A DNA stretch of 64,000 bases from Paracholeplasma vituli. GTDB taxonomy: Bacteria > Bacillota_I > Bacilli_A > Acholeplasmatales > UBA5453. This document shows, piece after piece, positions 40,043-48,698 of the stretch (its first letter is position 1; the number at the start of each line of letters is the position of its first letter). The DNA lies in NCBI RefSeq assembly GCF_025446935.1, contig NZ_JAOEGN010000001.1:143090-207089 (forward strand), given 5' to 3'. Below the pieces are notes generated by a model. That model searched no databases. It worked only from the letters and a program-made list of their open reading frames with translations, and was not told where the DNA came from. The position numbers were made by a program, and so were the translations under genes.

Positions 40043-41173
40043 CTATTCAATTCGGAGTGGTAAAATCAAGTGTAGCATATCTGGATCTAAGTCACCTTTG
40101 ATAACAAATGGTTTAATTTCTCCAGCAAAATTAATCGATACTTCATTCGAGTTGAATGCTTTTAGGGCATCGGTTAAGTTTTTAGAATTGAATGCAATTT
40201 TAATAATTGGTCCGACTACGTCATCCGCTGGTACGATTTCTTCAACCGCGTCACCGACTTCATTGTTTGTCGAAGAAACTTCAACAATATAATCTGGACG
40301 AATATTTAATTTTACAATATTGTAGTTGTTATCTTTTTCACGTGGGCTTAAGACGCTGACACGTTCAACAGCTTTTAAAAGTTCTTCCTTGTTGAATTTA
40401 ACAATAATTGGGAATTCCTTAGGAATAATTCTTAAAGTATCTGGGTAGACACCATCTAACAATCTGGTTTGGAATAAGATGTTTTTGAACTTGAATAATA
40501 CTTTATTCGGGTTGATGAACATGGATACTTCTTCATTGATCGAATCAAGTGTTCTTGATAATTCATCCAAGCTGCGGTTAGGGATAACAATGTTAAACGC
40601 TTCGTAATCATGTGATAGTGGTAAAATCTTTTGAGATAAACGATAGGAGTCGGTTGCTACGCAATAAAGCTTATCGTCTTCGTGCTTCAAATTGACACCT
40701 GTTAAAATAGGGCGCTTTTCGTATTGTGAAGTCGCGTAGTTGGTTTCTTTGATAATAGCTTTCAATGTCTTGGCTTCCATAACAATTGGTTTACCTAAAT
40801 CTAAGAAATCGACATCTGGATAATCTTCAGCTTCCATGACTCTTAATTTGAATTCAGAACGATCGGCTTTGATTACCATCATTTTATTTTCGATTAACGA
40901 AATTTCTACACGGTTAGATACGATCTTTCGCATAATCTCAATAAAATATCTGCCAGGAATAACCGCTTTACCGGGCGAAGTAATAACCAACGATTCGTCG
41001 CTGACTATTGTTTGAATCGCAATATCGGTGTTGGATGCTGTAAACACAAGGTGATCTTCGAGCACTTCGAGTTTAATACCATTTAATACAGGTAGCGGAG
41101 TTTTGACTGGTAGTCCTCTTTGGATAACATTCAGTGTATCTAATAAAACATCTTGATTAATACTAAAGACCAT
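40043..41173 (-). CDS. dnaN: DNA polymerase III beta subunit (sliding clamp)
   Basis: Ring-shaped processivity clamp. 376 residues in three repeats of the clamp fold. It begins VFSINQDVLLDTLNVIQRGLP and ends in the family C-terminus HLILPLRIE; ILTGVNLKHEDDKL and ATDSYRLSQK mark the middle domain. A GGAG site precedes the ATG. It lies 130 bases after dnaA; that gap carries DnaA-box-like sites. Confidence 0.97.
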   Translation of the reverse strand: MVFSINQDVLLDTLNVIQRGLPVKTPLPVLNGIKLEVLEDHLVFTASNTDIAIQTIVSDESLVITSPGKAVIPGRYFIEIMRKIVSNRVEISLIENKMMVIKADRSEFKLRVMEAEDYPDVDFLDLGKPIVMEAKTLKAIIKETNYATSQYEKRPILTGVNLKHEDDKLYCVATDSYRLSQKILPLSHDYEAFNIVIPNRSLDELSRTLDSINEEVSMFINPNKVLFKFKNILFQTRLLDGVYPDTLRIIPKEFPIIVKFNKEELLKAVERVSVLSPREKDNNYNIVKLNIRPDYIVEVSSTNNEVGDAVEEIVPADDVVGPIIKIAFNSKNLTDALKAFNSNEVSINFAGEIKPFVIKGDLDPDMLHLILPLRIE

Positions 41174-41303
41174 AAATTTTCTCCTTTTTATTATTCTTAT
41201 TCATTACATTATTATTGTTAGTTGATGTGGGTTTGTGGAAAACCCCAAAAACCGCTTACTTACAATATAATTATACCATATTACCCACAGTTTTACCACA
41301 CAT
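41174..41303. promoter_or_regulatory. dnaA-dnaN intergenic DnaA-box cluster
   Basis: TGTGGAAAA (41234-41242, box TTTTCCACA on the minus strand) and TTACCCACA (41281-41289) each differ from TTATCCACA by one base; TGTGGGTTT and ACCACACA lie beside them in AT-rich sequence. This is probably the second half of a bipartite origin. Confidence 0.6.
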
Positions 41304-42668
41304 TTAGTTGCTTGTTTTATCGACTTTTTTAAGAATGTTATCAATGGCTAATTTGAGCTGTTCGTTGTGTTTCAAATCATTCTCAATTTTTTCGCACGCT
41401 GCTAAAACGGTTGAGTGATCACGATTTCCAAAGAGCGCTCCTATTGTTTGATACGCAATGTTGTATTTATTTTTTATTAAGTACATGGCGATATGGCGCG
41501 GTAATGTGAATTTTGCATTACGTCGTTTACCAATGAGATCGTGTACAGTAATACTGTAATAATCACTAACGACACTTTGGATTCGGTCGTAGTTGTTTTC
41601 AGTTAAAGCCTCTGTTTTCTTCCGTGTTTTAATTAAGGTATCTAGCGCTTCGGCTGCAGAATCCACTGTAATTTCAATATTGTTGGTGACACAATAGAAT
41701 AATACCCGTTTTAAAGCACCTTCAAGTTCTCTAACGTTGGTAGTAAAATAACTAGCAATAAATTCTAATACAGAAGGATTGATGTCCATTACATCCGGTG
41801 CTTCGGTAGAAAGCTTCTTTCTTAGAATATCAACTCGGTGTTCAAGGTCAGGAATACCAATATCGACGACTAAACCCTGTTCAAATCGTGAACTTAGACG
41901 TGACATGATATTTTTTAACTCTGAAGCAGGTTTATCAGAAGTAATAACGATTTGTTTATTTTGTTGAGATAATAAGTCGAATAAACGGAAGAATTCCATC
42001 TGGGTTTTAGGAGCCCCAGCAAGCATTTGAATATCGTCAATAAGTAAAACATCCAAATCACGATATTTTTCGTTGAATTGATCCATTTTTTCCTTCTTCA
42101 ATTGGTCTGCAAGTTCTTCAATAAAATCTGAAGCTTTGATATACAATACTTTCTGATTGATATCGTTATCTAATATATAGTTACCAATCGCTTGCATCAA
42201 GTGGGTTTTACCAAGACCTACATCACCAAAGATATAGAACGGATTTGCCACAATACCAGGTTGATCGGCTACTTTTAGAGCCATTTGGAAAGCAAAGCGG
42301 TTTGATTTACCAACGACAAAGTTATCAAAACTTAGGGTTGCAATCAAGTTACCAGTACGGTATTTTTTGTCTAGATTCTTCTCTGGGCCAACAAGCTGCT
42401 CTTCACCCACAAGATCAGATGCTAAAACGAACTTAAATTTTATTAATTCTTTAGGATATAAAGTCGCCGCCAATGTATTGATTCTTGTAAGATACAATCT
42501 ATTGATTCGATCTTTAACATAAACCGAAGGTGCCATAATATGGATATACCCTCCGGAGACCTTCTTTACAGACGAAAGAGGCTCAAATAGATCCTCGTAA
42601 ATTTCGTCTGAGTAAGATGATCGCAGGGTATCCAAAATCTGACCCCACAGTGCATCGTATTCTTTCAT
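41304..42668 (-). CDS. dnaA: Chromosomal replication initiator DnaA
   Basis: AAA+ ATPase that binds DnaA boxes and melts oriC. 454 residues from ATG 42668 with TTGGAG upstream; the longer reading would overlap the promoter. Domains: I (1-85), III with Walker A FGDVGLGKTHLMQAIG and Walker B DVLLIDDIQMLAG, and IV with the DNA-binding signature RNRDHSTV-like GNRDHSTVLAACEKIE. The promoter (TATACT near 42719) has a DnaA box just upstream, so autoregulation is likely. Confidence 0.98.
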   Translation of the reverse strand: MKEYDALWGQILDTLRSSYSDEIYEDLFEPLSSVKKVSGGYIHIMAPSVYVKDRINRLYLTRINTLAATLYPKELIKFKFVLASDLVGEEQLVGPEKNLDKKYRTGNLIATLSFDNFVVGKSNRFAFQMALKVADQPGIVANPFYIFGDVGLGKTHLMQAIGNYILDNDINQKVLYIKASDFIEELADQLKKEKMDQFNEKYRDLDVLLIDDIQMLAGAPKTQMEFFRLFDLLSQQNKQIVITSDKPASELKNIMSRLSSRFEQGLVVDIGIPDLEHRVDILRKKLSTEAPDVMDINPSVLEFIASYFTTNVRELEGALKRVLFYCVTNNIEITVDSAAEALDTLIKTRKKTEALTENNYDRIQSVVSDYYSITVHDLIGKRRNAKFTLPRHIAMYLIKNKYNIAYQTIGALFGNRDHSTVLAACEKIENDLKHNEQLKLAIDNILKKVDKTSN

Positions 42669-43031
42669 ATTTTCACTCCAAACTTCTCGTATACATATCT
42701 TAGCACATGCGCGTATAGAGTATAACAAAATCTTATCCACTGAAATTGTGGGAAACTTTTCTTCCGCAGCAGTCTGAAAAACTTATATGTTTATTAAATA
42801 CACACTTATAATGGCTTAACCACCTATTTTCATGGACTTTCAAAGATTTCCACAATTGGGGATAACGTGTGGGAAAGTTTTCCACAAAAAAGTGTGAATA
42901 ACTTTATTACGCTAGAGAGAGATAGAGCTAACATTTTACCCTTAAAAATTAATTAGCGATTTAGATTGACTTTTTAAAACTATATTTATATAATAATACA
43001 CGCATGGTTTCGTGAGAAAGGTGGTTTATTT
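42669..43031. other. Chromosomal replication origin (oriC)
   Basis: Between the divergent dnaA and rpmH genes lie several near-consensus DnaA boxes: TTATCCACT (42733-42741), TGGGGATAA (42857-42865), TTTTCCACA (42878-42886) and TGTGAATAA (42893-42901). A very AT-rich stretch follows (about 42940-43000), suited to unwinding. No perfect TTATCCACA was seen. Gene orientation switches from minus to plus exactly here. Confidence 0.85.
42966..42994 (+). promoter_or_regulatory. rpmH promoter
   Basis: TTGACT (42966-42971), 17 bases, TATAAT (42989-42994). A near-perfect sigma-A promoter inside the AT-rich part of the origin. Confidence 0.85.
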
Positions 43032-43166
43032 ATGAAAAGAACATATCAACCAAGTAAACTTAAACGCGTAAAGACTCACGGTTTTAGAGCACGTATGGCT
43101 ACAGTCGGTGGCAGACTCGTTCTATCACGTCGTAGAGCTAAAGGACGCGCTTCATTAACTGTATAA
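43032..43166 (+). CDS. rpmH: 50S ribosomal protein L34
   Basis: 44 residues: begins [20 protein letters not shown] and ends GRASLTV, with the basic RRRAKGR core of L34. A GAAAGGTGG site precedes the ATG. It is the first gene right of the origin, as in most Firmicutes, and is followed by a hairpin before rnpA. Confidence 0.97.
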   Translation: MKRTYQPSKLKRVKTHGFRARMATVGGRLVLSRRRAKGRASLTV

Positions 43167-43192
43167 TTGAATACAACATTTTAAAACAACCT

Positions 43193-43245
43193 GGACTACT
43201 CGATAAAATGTGCGCTAAGCGCTTTTTGAGTAGTCCTTTTATTTT
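43193..43245 (+). terminator. Terminator/attenuator between rpmH and rnpA
   Basis: Nine-bp arms GGACTACTC (43193-43201) and GAGTAGTCC (43228-43236) around an inner GCGC pairing, followed by TTTTATTTT. Only a part of rpmH transcripts should reach rnpA. Confidence 0.8.
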
Positions 43246-43263
43246 AAAAAATTCAACCTTAAA

Positions 43264-43614
43264 ATGAAAAAGGTATATCGAATCAAGAAAAATAACGAAA
43301 TCGATGCGATCATACAACACAAAAAGAGCGTAGGAGACAAGTTCTTTGTAGTATACTACAAAGAAACGACCTTACCACATTTCAGATTCGCCATTTCAAT
43401 TGGAAAAAAATATGGCGGCGCTGTCCAACGTAACAAAATTAAACGACAAATCCGAATGATCCTGCATAACCAGGCTAAAGGGATTCCCCCTTTTGATTAT
43501 GTGATTGTCGTTAAAAAAGATGCAAGCACCCTTTCTTTTCAAGAAATCGAAGCCAACATCTTAAAGCATTATTCAAAATTTAAGAAAGTGGAGCACACGA
43601 ATGAAAAATTATAA
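43264..43614 (+). CDS. rnpA: Ribonuclease P protein component
   Basis: 116 residues; assists the RNA of RNase P in 5' tRNA maturation. The family core GGAVQRNKIKRQIRM (the RNR motif) and FRFAISIGKKYG are clear. No Shine-Dalgarno precedes ATG 43264, and the region upstream is the rpmH hairpin. Its end overlaps yidC by 14 bases. Confidence 0.95.
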   Translation: MKKVYRIKKNNEIDAIIQHKKSVGDKFFVVYYKETTLPHFRFAISIGKKYGGAVQRNKIKRQIRMILHNQAKGIPPFDYVIVVKKDASTLSFQEIEANILKHYSKFKKVEHTNEKL

Positions 43615-44491
43615 AAAACTGATGAGTGTTTTTATAGTACTAACTTTGTTGGTGGTTCTATCTGGATGTAGTGGCGATCCAACGAAACCAATTGAACTTG
43701 GGAAAGGTGGCGTATTCGAGACAATTCTCGTTATTCCGATTGCTTGGATTATGCAATTCTTTGGCGGCTTGTTCAATAACAGTTTCGCTATTGGGATTAT
43801 CATCACTACCATCATCGTGCGTACGATCGCGTGGCCTATTTATGCTAAGAGTAATGACTTAAGCATTAAGATGGCTGTAGCACAACCAGAAATGCAACGT
43901 GTTCAAGCTAAATACGCTACTCGTAAAGATCCAGAATCACAACAAAAGATGCAAATGGAAATGATGGCTGTATACAAAAAATATGGTATCAATTTCATGG
44001 GATGCTTAATGCCATTCCTCCAAATGCCAATCTTCTTGGCAATGTATCAAGTTGTTCAACGTATTTGGCGTACAGGCGGTACATATGCAGATCAAGTAAG
44101 CAACCAATCCTTCTTGGGTATTGATTTATCTAAAGCAGGTAACTTTGCAGCCTTATATGGTGAACCTGGCGATATAGCCGGTTGGATCCTAGCTGTAATT
44201 GTTGCAGGTACGATGTTCGCATTAAACGTCTTAGCTACTAAGAAGCCTTCGTACTCAAAAAATACTGCATCACACAACCCACAAAATGCACAAGCAGAAC
44301 AAACCCAAAAGATGATGAAGTACATGCAATACTTTATGGTCTTCATGATGTTCTCAATCTCTCTACAAAGTAATTCACTAGCCCTTTACTGGGTAGTCGG
44401 TAACGTTTATTCCATCGGACAAAACCTCATCAACAGATACATTAATGAGAAGAAGTACGAAAAGATGAAAAACAAGGACTTGGTAGGTTAA
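43601..44491 (+). CDS. yidC: Membrane protein insertase YidC/OxaA
   Basis: 296 residues. Lipoprotein signal peptide with lipobox VVLSGC (Cys23), then five hydrophobic segments (about 40-65, 120-150, 185-210, 240-265). MMAVYKKYGINFMGCLMPFL is the conserved core. It inserts membrane proteins at the Sec translocon. It is translated from GTGGAG within rnpA and followed by khpB 5 bases on. Confidence 0.95.
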   Translation: MKNYKKLMSVFIVLTLLVVLSGCSGDPTKPIELGKGGVFETILVIPIAWIMQFFGGLFNNSFAIGIIITTIIVRTIAWPIYAKSNDLSIKMAVAQPEMQRVQAKYATRKDPESQQKMQMEMMAVYKKYGINFMGCLMPFLQMPIFLAMYQVVQRIWRTGGTYADQVSNQSFLGIDLSKAGNFAALYGEPGDIAGWILAVIVAGTMFALNVLATKKPSYSKNTASHNPQNAQAEQTQKMMKYMQYFMVFMMFSISLQSNSLALYWVVGNVYSIGQNLINRYINEKKYEKMKNKDLVG

Positions 44492-44496
44492 TAACT

Positions 44497-45120
44497 ATGA
44501 CAAAAAGAGTTGAATTTGAAGCTAAGACAATTAAAGATGCTGAAGTAAAAGCAACAGAATTATTAAAGATGCCTCTTCAATTTATCAAATTAACTGCGAT
44601 AAAAGAAAAGAAGGGAATCCTTGGTATTGGTGCTTCTACCACTTATGAAGCAGTGTTGGAAATCAATCTCGCTTTAGAAGGTAAAAAGTATTTAGATAAC
44701 ATCTTCCAAGCTTTAGAAATCGATGTTAAAACAGAGTTCAGATCCCAAAACGAAGGAACCGAAATCTATTATCAAATCCAAAGTAAAGAAAACGCCTTGT
44801 TGATTGGTAGAGATGGCAAAACATTAGATGCAATTCAAACCCTTCTAAAAACATATCTTCACAATTATACAAACGAAAAATTAACGGTGTCCTTAGACAT
44901 TGGCCAATACAAACAAAACCGTAAGAAACAACTTGAAATCCTAGCGACTAAACTTGCTAAAGAAGTTGCCTTCACACGTGTTGAAGTACGCTTAGATCCA
45001 ATGAATTCCTACGAAAGACGCATTATCCACACAAAATTAGCTGAGTGGAGAGATGTTTTCACAGAATCTGAAGGCGAAGGCGAAAACAGACAAATCGTCA
45101 TTAAACCAAGAAAGAAGTAA
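44497..45120 (+). CDS. khpB: RNA-binding protein KhpB/EloR (Jag)
   Basis: 207 residues in three domains: Jag_N (about 1-52, with KKGILGIGASTTYEA), KH (about 75-140, with LIGRDGKTLDAIQTLL) and R3H (about 145-205, with LDPMNSYERRIIHTKL). It binds many RNAs with KhpA and is normally found next to yidC. It closes the rpmH-rnpA-yidC-khpB cluster and has a terminator directly after it. Confidence 0.94.
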   Translation: MTKRVEFEAKTIKDAEVKATELLKMPLQFIKLTAIKEKKGILGIGASTTYEAVLEINLALEGKKYLDNIFQALEIDVKTEFRSQNEGTEIYYQIQSKENALLIGRDGKTLDAIQTLLKTYLHNYTNEKLTVSLDIGQYKQNRKKQLEILATKLAKEVAFTRVEVRLDPMNSYERRIIHTKLAEWRDVFTESEGEGENRQIVIKPRKK

Positions 45121-45142
45121 GGCTTAGGCCTTCTTTTTTTTG
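45117..45142 (+). terminator. khpB terminator
   Basis: AAGGC pairs with GCCTT across a 4-base loop, followed by CTTTTTTTT, overlapping the stop codon region. Confidence 0.8.
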
Positions 45143-45183
45143 CTCTTTTTGAAGTAATTAGGTCTTTTCCCTCTGTACTATTA

Positions 45184-45192
45184 TGCTATAAT
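45184..45192 (+). promoter_or_regulatory. Promoter giving a leaderless transcript
   Basis: TATGCTATAAT with TATAAT at 45187-45192 and TGC before it. The next gene's ATG begins at 45200, so transcription would start at or one base before it. Confidence 0.6.
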
Positions 45193-45199
45193 AAGAGAT

Positions 45200-46054
45200 A
45201 TGAAACAGATATTAAGAAATCTACTTATTTTAACCGCAGGATTCTTTATTTTCCTATTCGGTCAAACCGTAGGAGAACACATCGCAATCCGTCGTGAAAT
45301 CCGTCAATTTGTACAAAGAGGAGTGTTGGATGAAATCAATAGTACAGACACCATTAAATACTACAAGGTTTCACGTGAAACATATTATCCAAATGAACTT
45401 ATTCGTGATCCATTTTATAACAATAATTATTTAAAACCTGGTGCTGCTGGAGATATCTTTGTAACTCAACAATCCCCGCTTGTAGGGTATCCAGGCATTC
45501 ACGAATTCGTAACCTTCTTCTTTGGTGGGCACGCTGCTTTAGTAGATGAGAACAATAAGATCTATGAAACAATCGGAATACCAAATGATGACGAAACTTT
45601 GTTAGACGTCATTATTAATGGTGGTGAAGATACCCATGTAATCGGTGGGGTTAGTAACTATTGGTTGAATCCGAGTTTTAGAATGGAAGACGAAACAGAC
45701 CCATCCTATAGAAAATTTGGAACCTATTATCGAAATGAATGGGTTGGATTGCGTATTAAAGGTGCAACCCAATTAGATATTAATAATGCGCTTGCGTATG
45801 TAGAAGATAAAGCAGAAAGAGAATCTCAATACAATTTCTTGTTTGTCCTTTTTACCAAAAACAAATATTATTGTACAGATATTGTCTCAAGAGCATATGA
45901 ATCGATACGTAATGAATCAGGAAAACAAAAGTTTGTTTTAAATAGAGATTTAATTGCTGTAACTGTAAATGATTTAATATTATCAAAAAGTACATATATT
46001 AGTTACTATGTAACTACTGAGAACAACGTGAAACATGTTTATTATATTGGATAG
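45200..46054 (+). CDS. YiiX/permuted papain-like (NlpC/P60-related) membrane-anchored enzyme
   Basis: 284 residues. One N-terminal hydrophobic segment (6-24) is a signal anchor. The domain has GDIFVTQQSP, FFGGHAALVDENNKIYET (His of the permuted site) and KYYCTDIVSRAYESI (Cys), the circularly permuted order of YiiX/YebB-like thiol peptidases or amidases. The substrate is unknown; in a cell without a wall it would not be peptidoglycan. No Shine-Dalgarno; the -10 box is 7 bases from the ATG. It is followed 9 bases on by a small membrane gene. Confidence 0.72.
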   Translation: MKQILRNLLILTAGFFIFLFGQTVGEHIAIRREIRQFVQRGVLDEINSTDTIKYYKVSRETYYPNELIRDPFYNNNYLKPGAAGDIFVTQQSPLVGYPGIHEFVTFFFGGHAALVDENNKIYETIGIPNDDETLLDVIINGGEDTHVIGGVSNYWLNPSFRMEDETDPSYRKFGTYYRNEWVGLRIKGATQLDINNALAYVEDKAERESQYNFLFVLFTKNKYYCTDIVSRAYESIRNESGKQKFVLNRDLIAVTVNDLILSKSTYISYYVTTENNVKHVYYIG

Positions 46055-46063
46055 GAGAATAGT

Positions 46064-46459
46064 ATGAATAACAACAAACAAGTATGGGGTATGGATGTCA
46101 GAACACTGCTCATGTTAGGGTGGTTAGTCCAGTTGATTGTACCAGTTGGTGGTATGATCGCTGCGATTGTTTTAATGACTTATTTTAAAGATGAACGAAA
46201 TCGAGACGATTTTTTAACAGAAGGATTTAGACAAATATCGAACTTCGCATTGATCATGTATATCATTTCATTGGTCATTGGAACCGTTGCAGGTGTATTT
46301 ATGTTAATTCCATTCATTGGTATGCTAATCGGAATTATCTTATTCATCGTTCTTGGTGTATACATGATTTATTCGCTATATGTTTATATCAAAGGTGCGA
46401 TTGAAGCGGGTAACGGGAACATCTTCAAACCTGGATTCTCATTTGAAATCTTCAAATAA
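46064..46459 (+). CDS. Small membrane protein, DUF4870-like
   Basis: 131 residues with three hydrophobic segments (about 14-40, 62-84, 86-110). RQISNFALIMYIISLVIG followed by a long hydrophobic helix resembles DUF4870/TMEM-type small membrane proteins. The function is unknown. AGGAGAATAGT precedes the ATG. Its stop overlaps the rmuC ATG (TAATG). Confidence 0.7.
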   Translation: MNNNKQVWGMDVRTLLMLGWLVQLIVPVGGMIAAIVLMTYFKDERNRDDFLTEGFRQISNFALIMYIISLVIGTVAGVFMLIPFIGMLIGIILFIVLGVYMIYSLYVYIKGAIEAGNGNIFKPGFSFEIFK

Positions 46460-47622
46460 TGACCACAGAACAATTTTACCTACTCATAGGACTCAATGCA
46501 GTTGGAGTCCTTTTACTCATCGTCTTAGTTCTTAGATTGAAATCTAGCAGTCAAACTAATAAGTCTCTCTCGTTGATTGCGAGTGAAACCAGACTCCTAC
46601 AAGAAAAAGTGATTGAAAAGAATAACGATATCAAACTGTATGTATCAAACGAACTTTCTAGACAAACCCGCCAAAGCACAACCGACTTTATTCAATTTAC
46701 CGAACGGATGATGAAAACACTTGATGAACAGATGGATCGTGTCAACCGTCGTGTAGATGAAAAACTTGGTAATGGTTTTGAACAAACCAATAAAACATTT
46801 AGTGATGTTATTGAACGTCTAAGCAAAATTGACGCAGCTCAAAAACAAATTGAGAAGCTCTCAGTCGATGTCATTTCGTTAAACGACATCTTAAATGATA
46901 AGAAAACGCGTGGAACATTTGGTGAAGTACAACTCAAACAGCTCTTTGTAGCGGTCTTTGGTGAAAACAAACCACTCATCTATGAGTTACAAAAGAAACT
47001 CGTCAATGACACCTTTATCGATGTCTTATTACATGCACCTGACCCAATGGGGGACTTGTGCATCGACTCTAAGTTTCCGTTAGAAAATTACAGAAGAATG
47101 TCGGATTCAAATTTATCTGAATTAGAGCGTCGTGAGGCTGAAAAAGTATTTGTTAGTGACATCAAAACACACATTGATTCTATAGCTTTGAAGTACATCA
47201 TCCCAGGTGTGACGGCGGATCAAGCCATCATGTTTATTCCTGCTGAAGCCATCTTTGCTGATATCGTTTCAAAATACGAATCGCTTTTAACCTATGGACA
47301 ACAAAAACGTGTATGGATTACATCTCCCACAACCTTAATGTCGACATTGACTGTTATTCAAATCGTCTTAAGGGATATTGAGCGAAACAAATACGCACGT
47401 GAAATCCAAAAAGAATTAACCAATCTTGCCATTGATTTTGATCGTTATAAAGAACGTTGGGATCGTTTATTAAAGAACCTCGATACGGTTTCTAAAACAG
47501 CCAAAGAGGTTAATATCAGTTCGTCTAAAATTTCCGAAAAATTTAGGAAAATTTCAAGTGGTGAAACCTTAGAAGAATCGGAAATCATAGAAATAACAGA
47601 ATTTAGTGAAGAAAACGGGTAA
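46459..47622 (+). CDS. rmuC: DNA recombination protein RmuC homologue
   Basis: 387 residues. N-terminal hydrophobic helix (about 5-24), a coiled-coil (about 30-130), then the RmuC nuclease-like domain with KTRGTFGEVQLKQLF, DSKFPLENYRRM and ITSPTTLMSTLTVIQIVL. RmuC limits DNA inversions in E. coli by an unclear route. Translation is coupled to the small membrane protein. Confidence 0.9.
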   Translation: MTTEQFYLLIGLNAVGVLLLIVLVLRLKSSSQTNKSLSLIASETRLLQEKVIEKNNDIKLYVSNELSRQTRQSTTDFIQFTERMMKTLDEQMDRVNRRVDEKLGNGFEQTNKTFSDVIERLSKIDAAQKQIEKLSVDVISLNDILNDKKTRGTFGEVQLKQLFVAVFGENKPLIYELQKKLVNDTFIDVLLHAPDPMGDLCIDSKFPLENYRRMSDSNLSELERREAEKVFVSDIKTHIDSIALKYIIPGVTADQAIMFIPAEAIFADIVSKYESLLTYGQQKRVWITSPTTLMSTLTVIQIVLRDIERNKYAREIQKELTNLAIDFDRYKERWDRLLKNLDTVSKTAKEVNISSSKISEKFRKISSGETLEESEIIEITEFSEENG

Positions 47623-47646
47623 CATCTCGTTTTTTTTACCCGCCTT

Positions 47647-47655
47647 TGATATAAT
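47647..47655 (+). promoter_or_regulatory. Extended -10 promoter before the glycosyltransferase
   Basis: TGATATAAT with TATAAT at 47650-47655. A partly overlapping hairpin (GGGTAA near 47620 with TTACCC near 47635) may end the rmuC transcript. Confidence 0.5.
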
Positions 47656-47675
47656 CTAATATAGGATGTGAAAAC

Positions 47676-48698
47676 ATGAGAGTATTACTATACAAAGAAA
47701 TGCAAAACATGCTGAAGGTCTCTGGAATCGGTAGAGCTTTCCGCCAACAATTTAAGGCACTGGAGATGAATGGAATCGATGTCACGTCAGACAAATCACA
47801 TCCGTTTGATCTGGTTCACTTCAACACTGTTTTTGAGGAATCTTTTAGCTTTTTAAAACATGCTAAGAGAAAAGGCATCCCAGTTGTGGTTCATGCCCAT
47901 TCCACAAAAGAAGACTTTTTAAACTCATTTAATTTTTCAAAGTACATTAAACATTGGTTTTATGCGAAACTTAAAAACATGTATTCCAATGCAGATGTCA
48001 TCATTACACCTTCCAATTACTCGAAATCCTTGTTAGAAAGCTATGGATATATCAAATGTCCAATTAAAGTTTTAAGCAATGGAATCGATTTAAAAGAGTA
48101 TGAGCGAGATGAAAAGAAAGTCGAAGCGTTCAGAAATCATTTTAACTTGAAACCAAGCGATAAAGTCGTGATTGGTGTTGGGTTATTATTTGAACGAAAA
48201 GGTCTTCATGATTTCATTGAAGTGGCACGAATGATGCCGGAAATTACCTTCATTTGGTTTGGTACCTTAAATAAGGCGATGCAAACTAAAGTGATTAAAC
48301 AAGCAATTGAAAACAAACCATCCAATATGATTATGCCAGGCTACATTGCTGGAGATGTCATCAAAGGCGCGTTCTCAAGTGCTAACTGCTTGTTATTCCC
48401 AAGTTATGAAGAAACAGAAGGTATTGTAATCCTAGAAGCGATGGCTTCTAGATTGCCAATCATCGTGAGAGACATTCCTGTTTACGCAGAATTCACCCAC
48501 GGTAAAGAACTCCTTAAAGGGACTTCAAACCTTGAATTCGCTACAAGAATTCAACAAATCCTTAAAAAAGATACGTCAGTAATGACCGAAACGGCTTATC
48601 AAAGTGTTTCACAAAAAGACTTAATCCTCATTGGTCAACAGTTGAAAGCCATTTATGAGGAAACCATAGAAAGAGTGAAGAATCATGACAACAATTAA
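47676..48698 (+). CDS. GT4-family glycosyltransferase, probable glycolipid synthase
   Basis: 340 residues with a GT-B fold. VHAHSTKEDFLNSF (donor/acceptor loop), VLSNGIDLKEYERD and YEETEGIVILEAMASRLPI (the E-x7-E motif, nucleotide-sugar binding) are visible. No signal peptide; such enzymes are membrane-surface bound. The N-terminus LLYKEMQNMLKVSGIGRA suggests the Firmicute/Acholeplasma di-glycosyl-diacylglycerol synthase group (CpoA/alDGS-like), which makes bilayer-stabilising glycolipids. This is inferred from family memory, not proved. It overlaps asnS by 14 bases. Confidence 0.7.
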   Translation: MRVLLYKEMQNMLKVSGIGRAFRQQFKALEMNGIDVTSDKSHPFDLVHFNTVFEESFSFLKHAKRKGIPVVVHAHSTKEDFLNSFNFSKYIKHWFYAKLKNMYSNADVIITPSNYSKSLLESYGYIKCPIKVLSNGIDLKEYERDEKKVEAFRNHFNLKPSDKVVIGVGLLFERKGLHDFIEVARMMPEITFIWFGTLNKAMQTKVIKQAIENKPSNMIMPGYIAGDVIKGAFSSANCLLFPSYEETEGIVILEAMASRLPIIVRDIPVYAEFTHGKELLKGTSNLEFATRIQQILKKDTSVMTETAYQSVSQKDLILIGQQLKAIYEETIERVKNHDNN

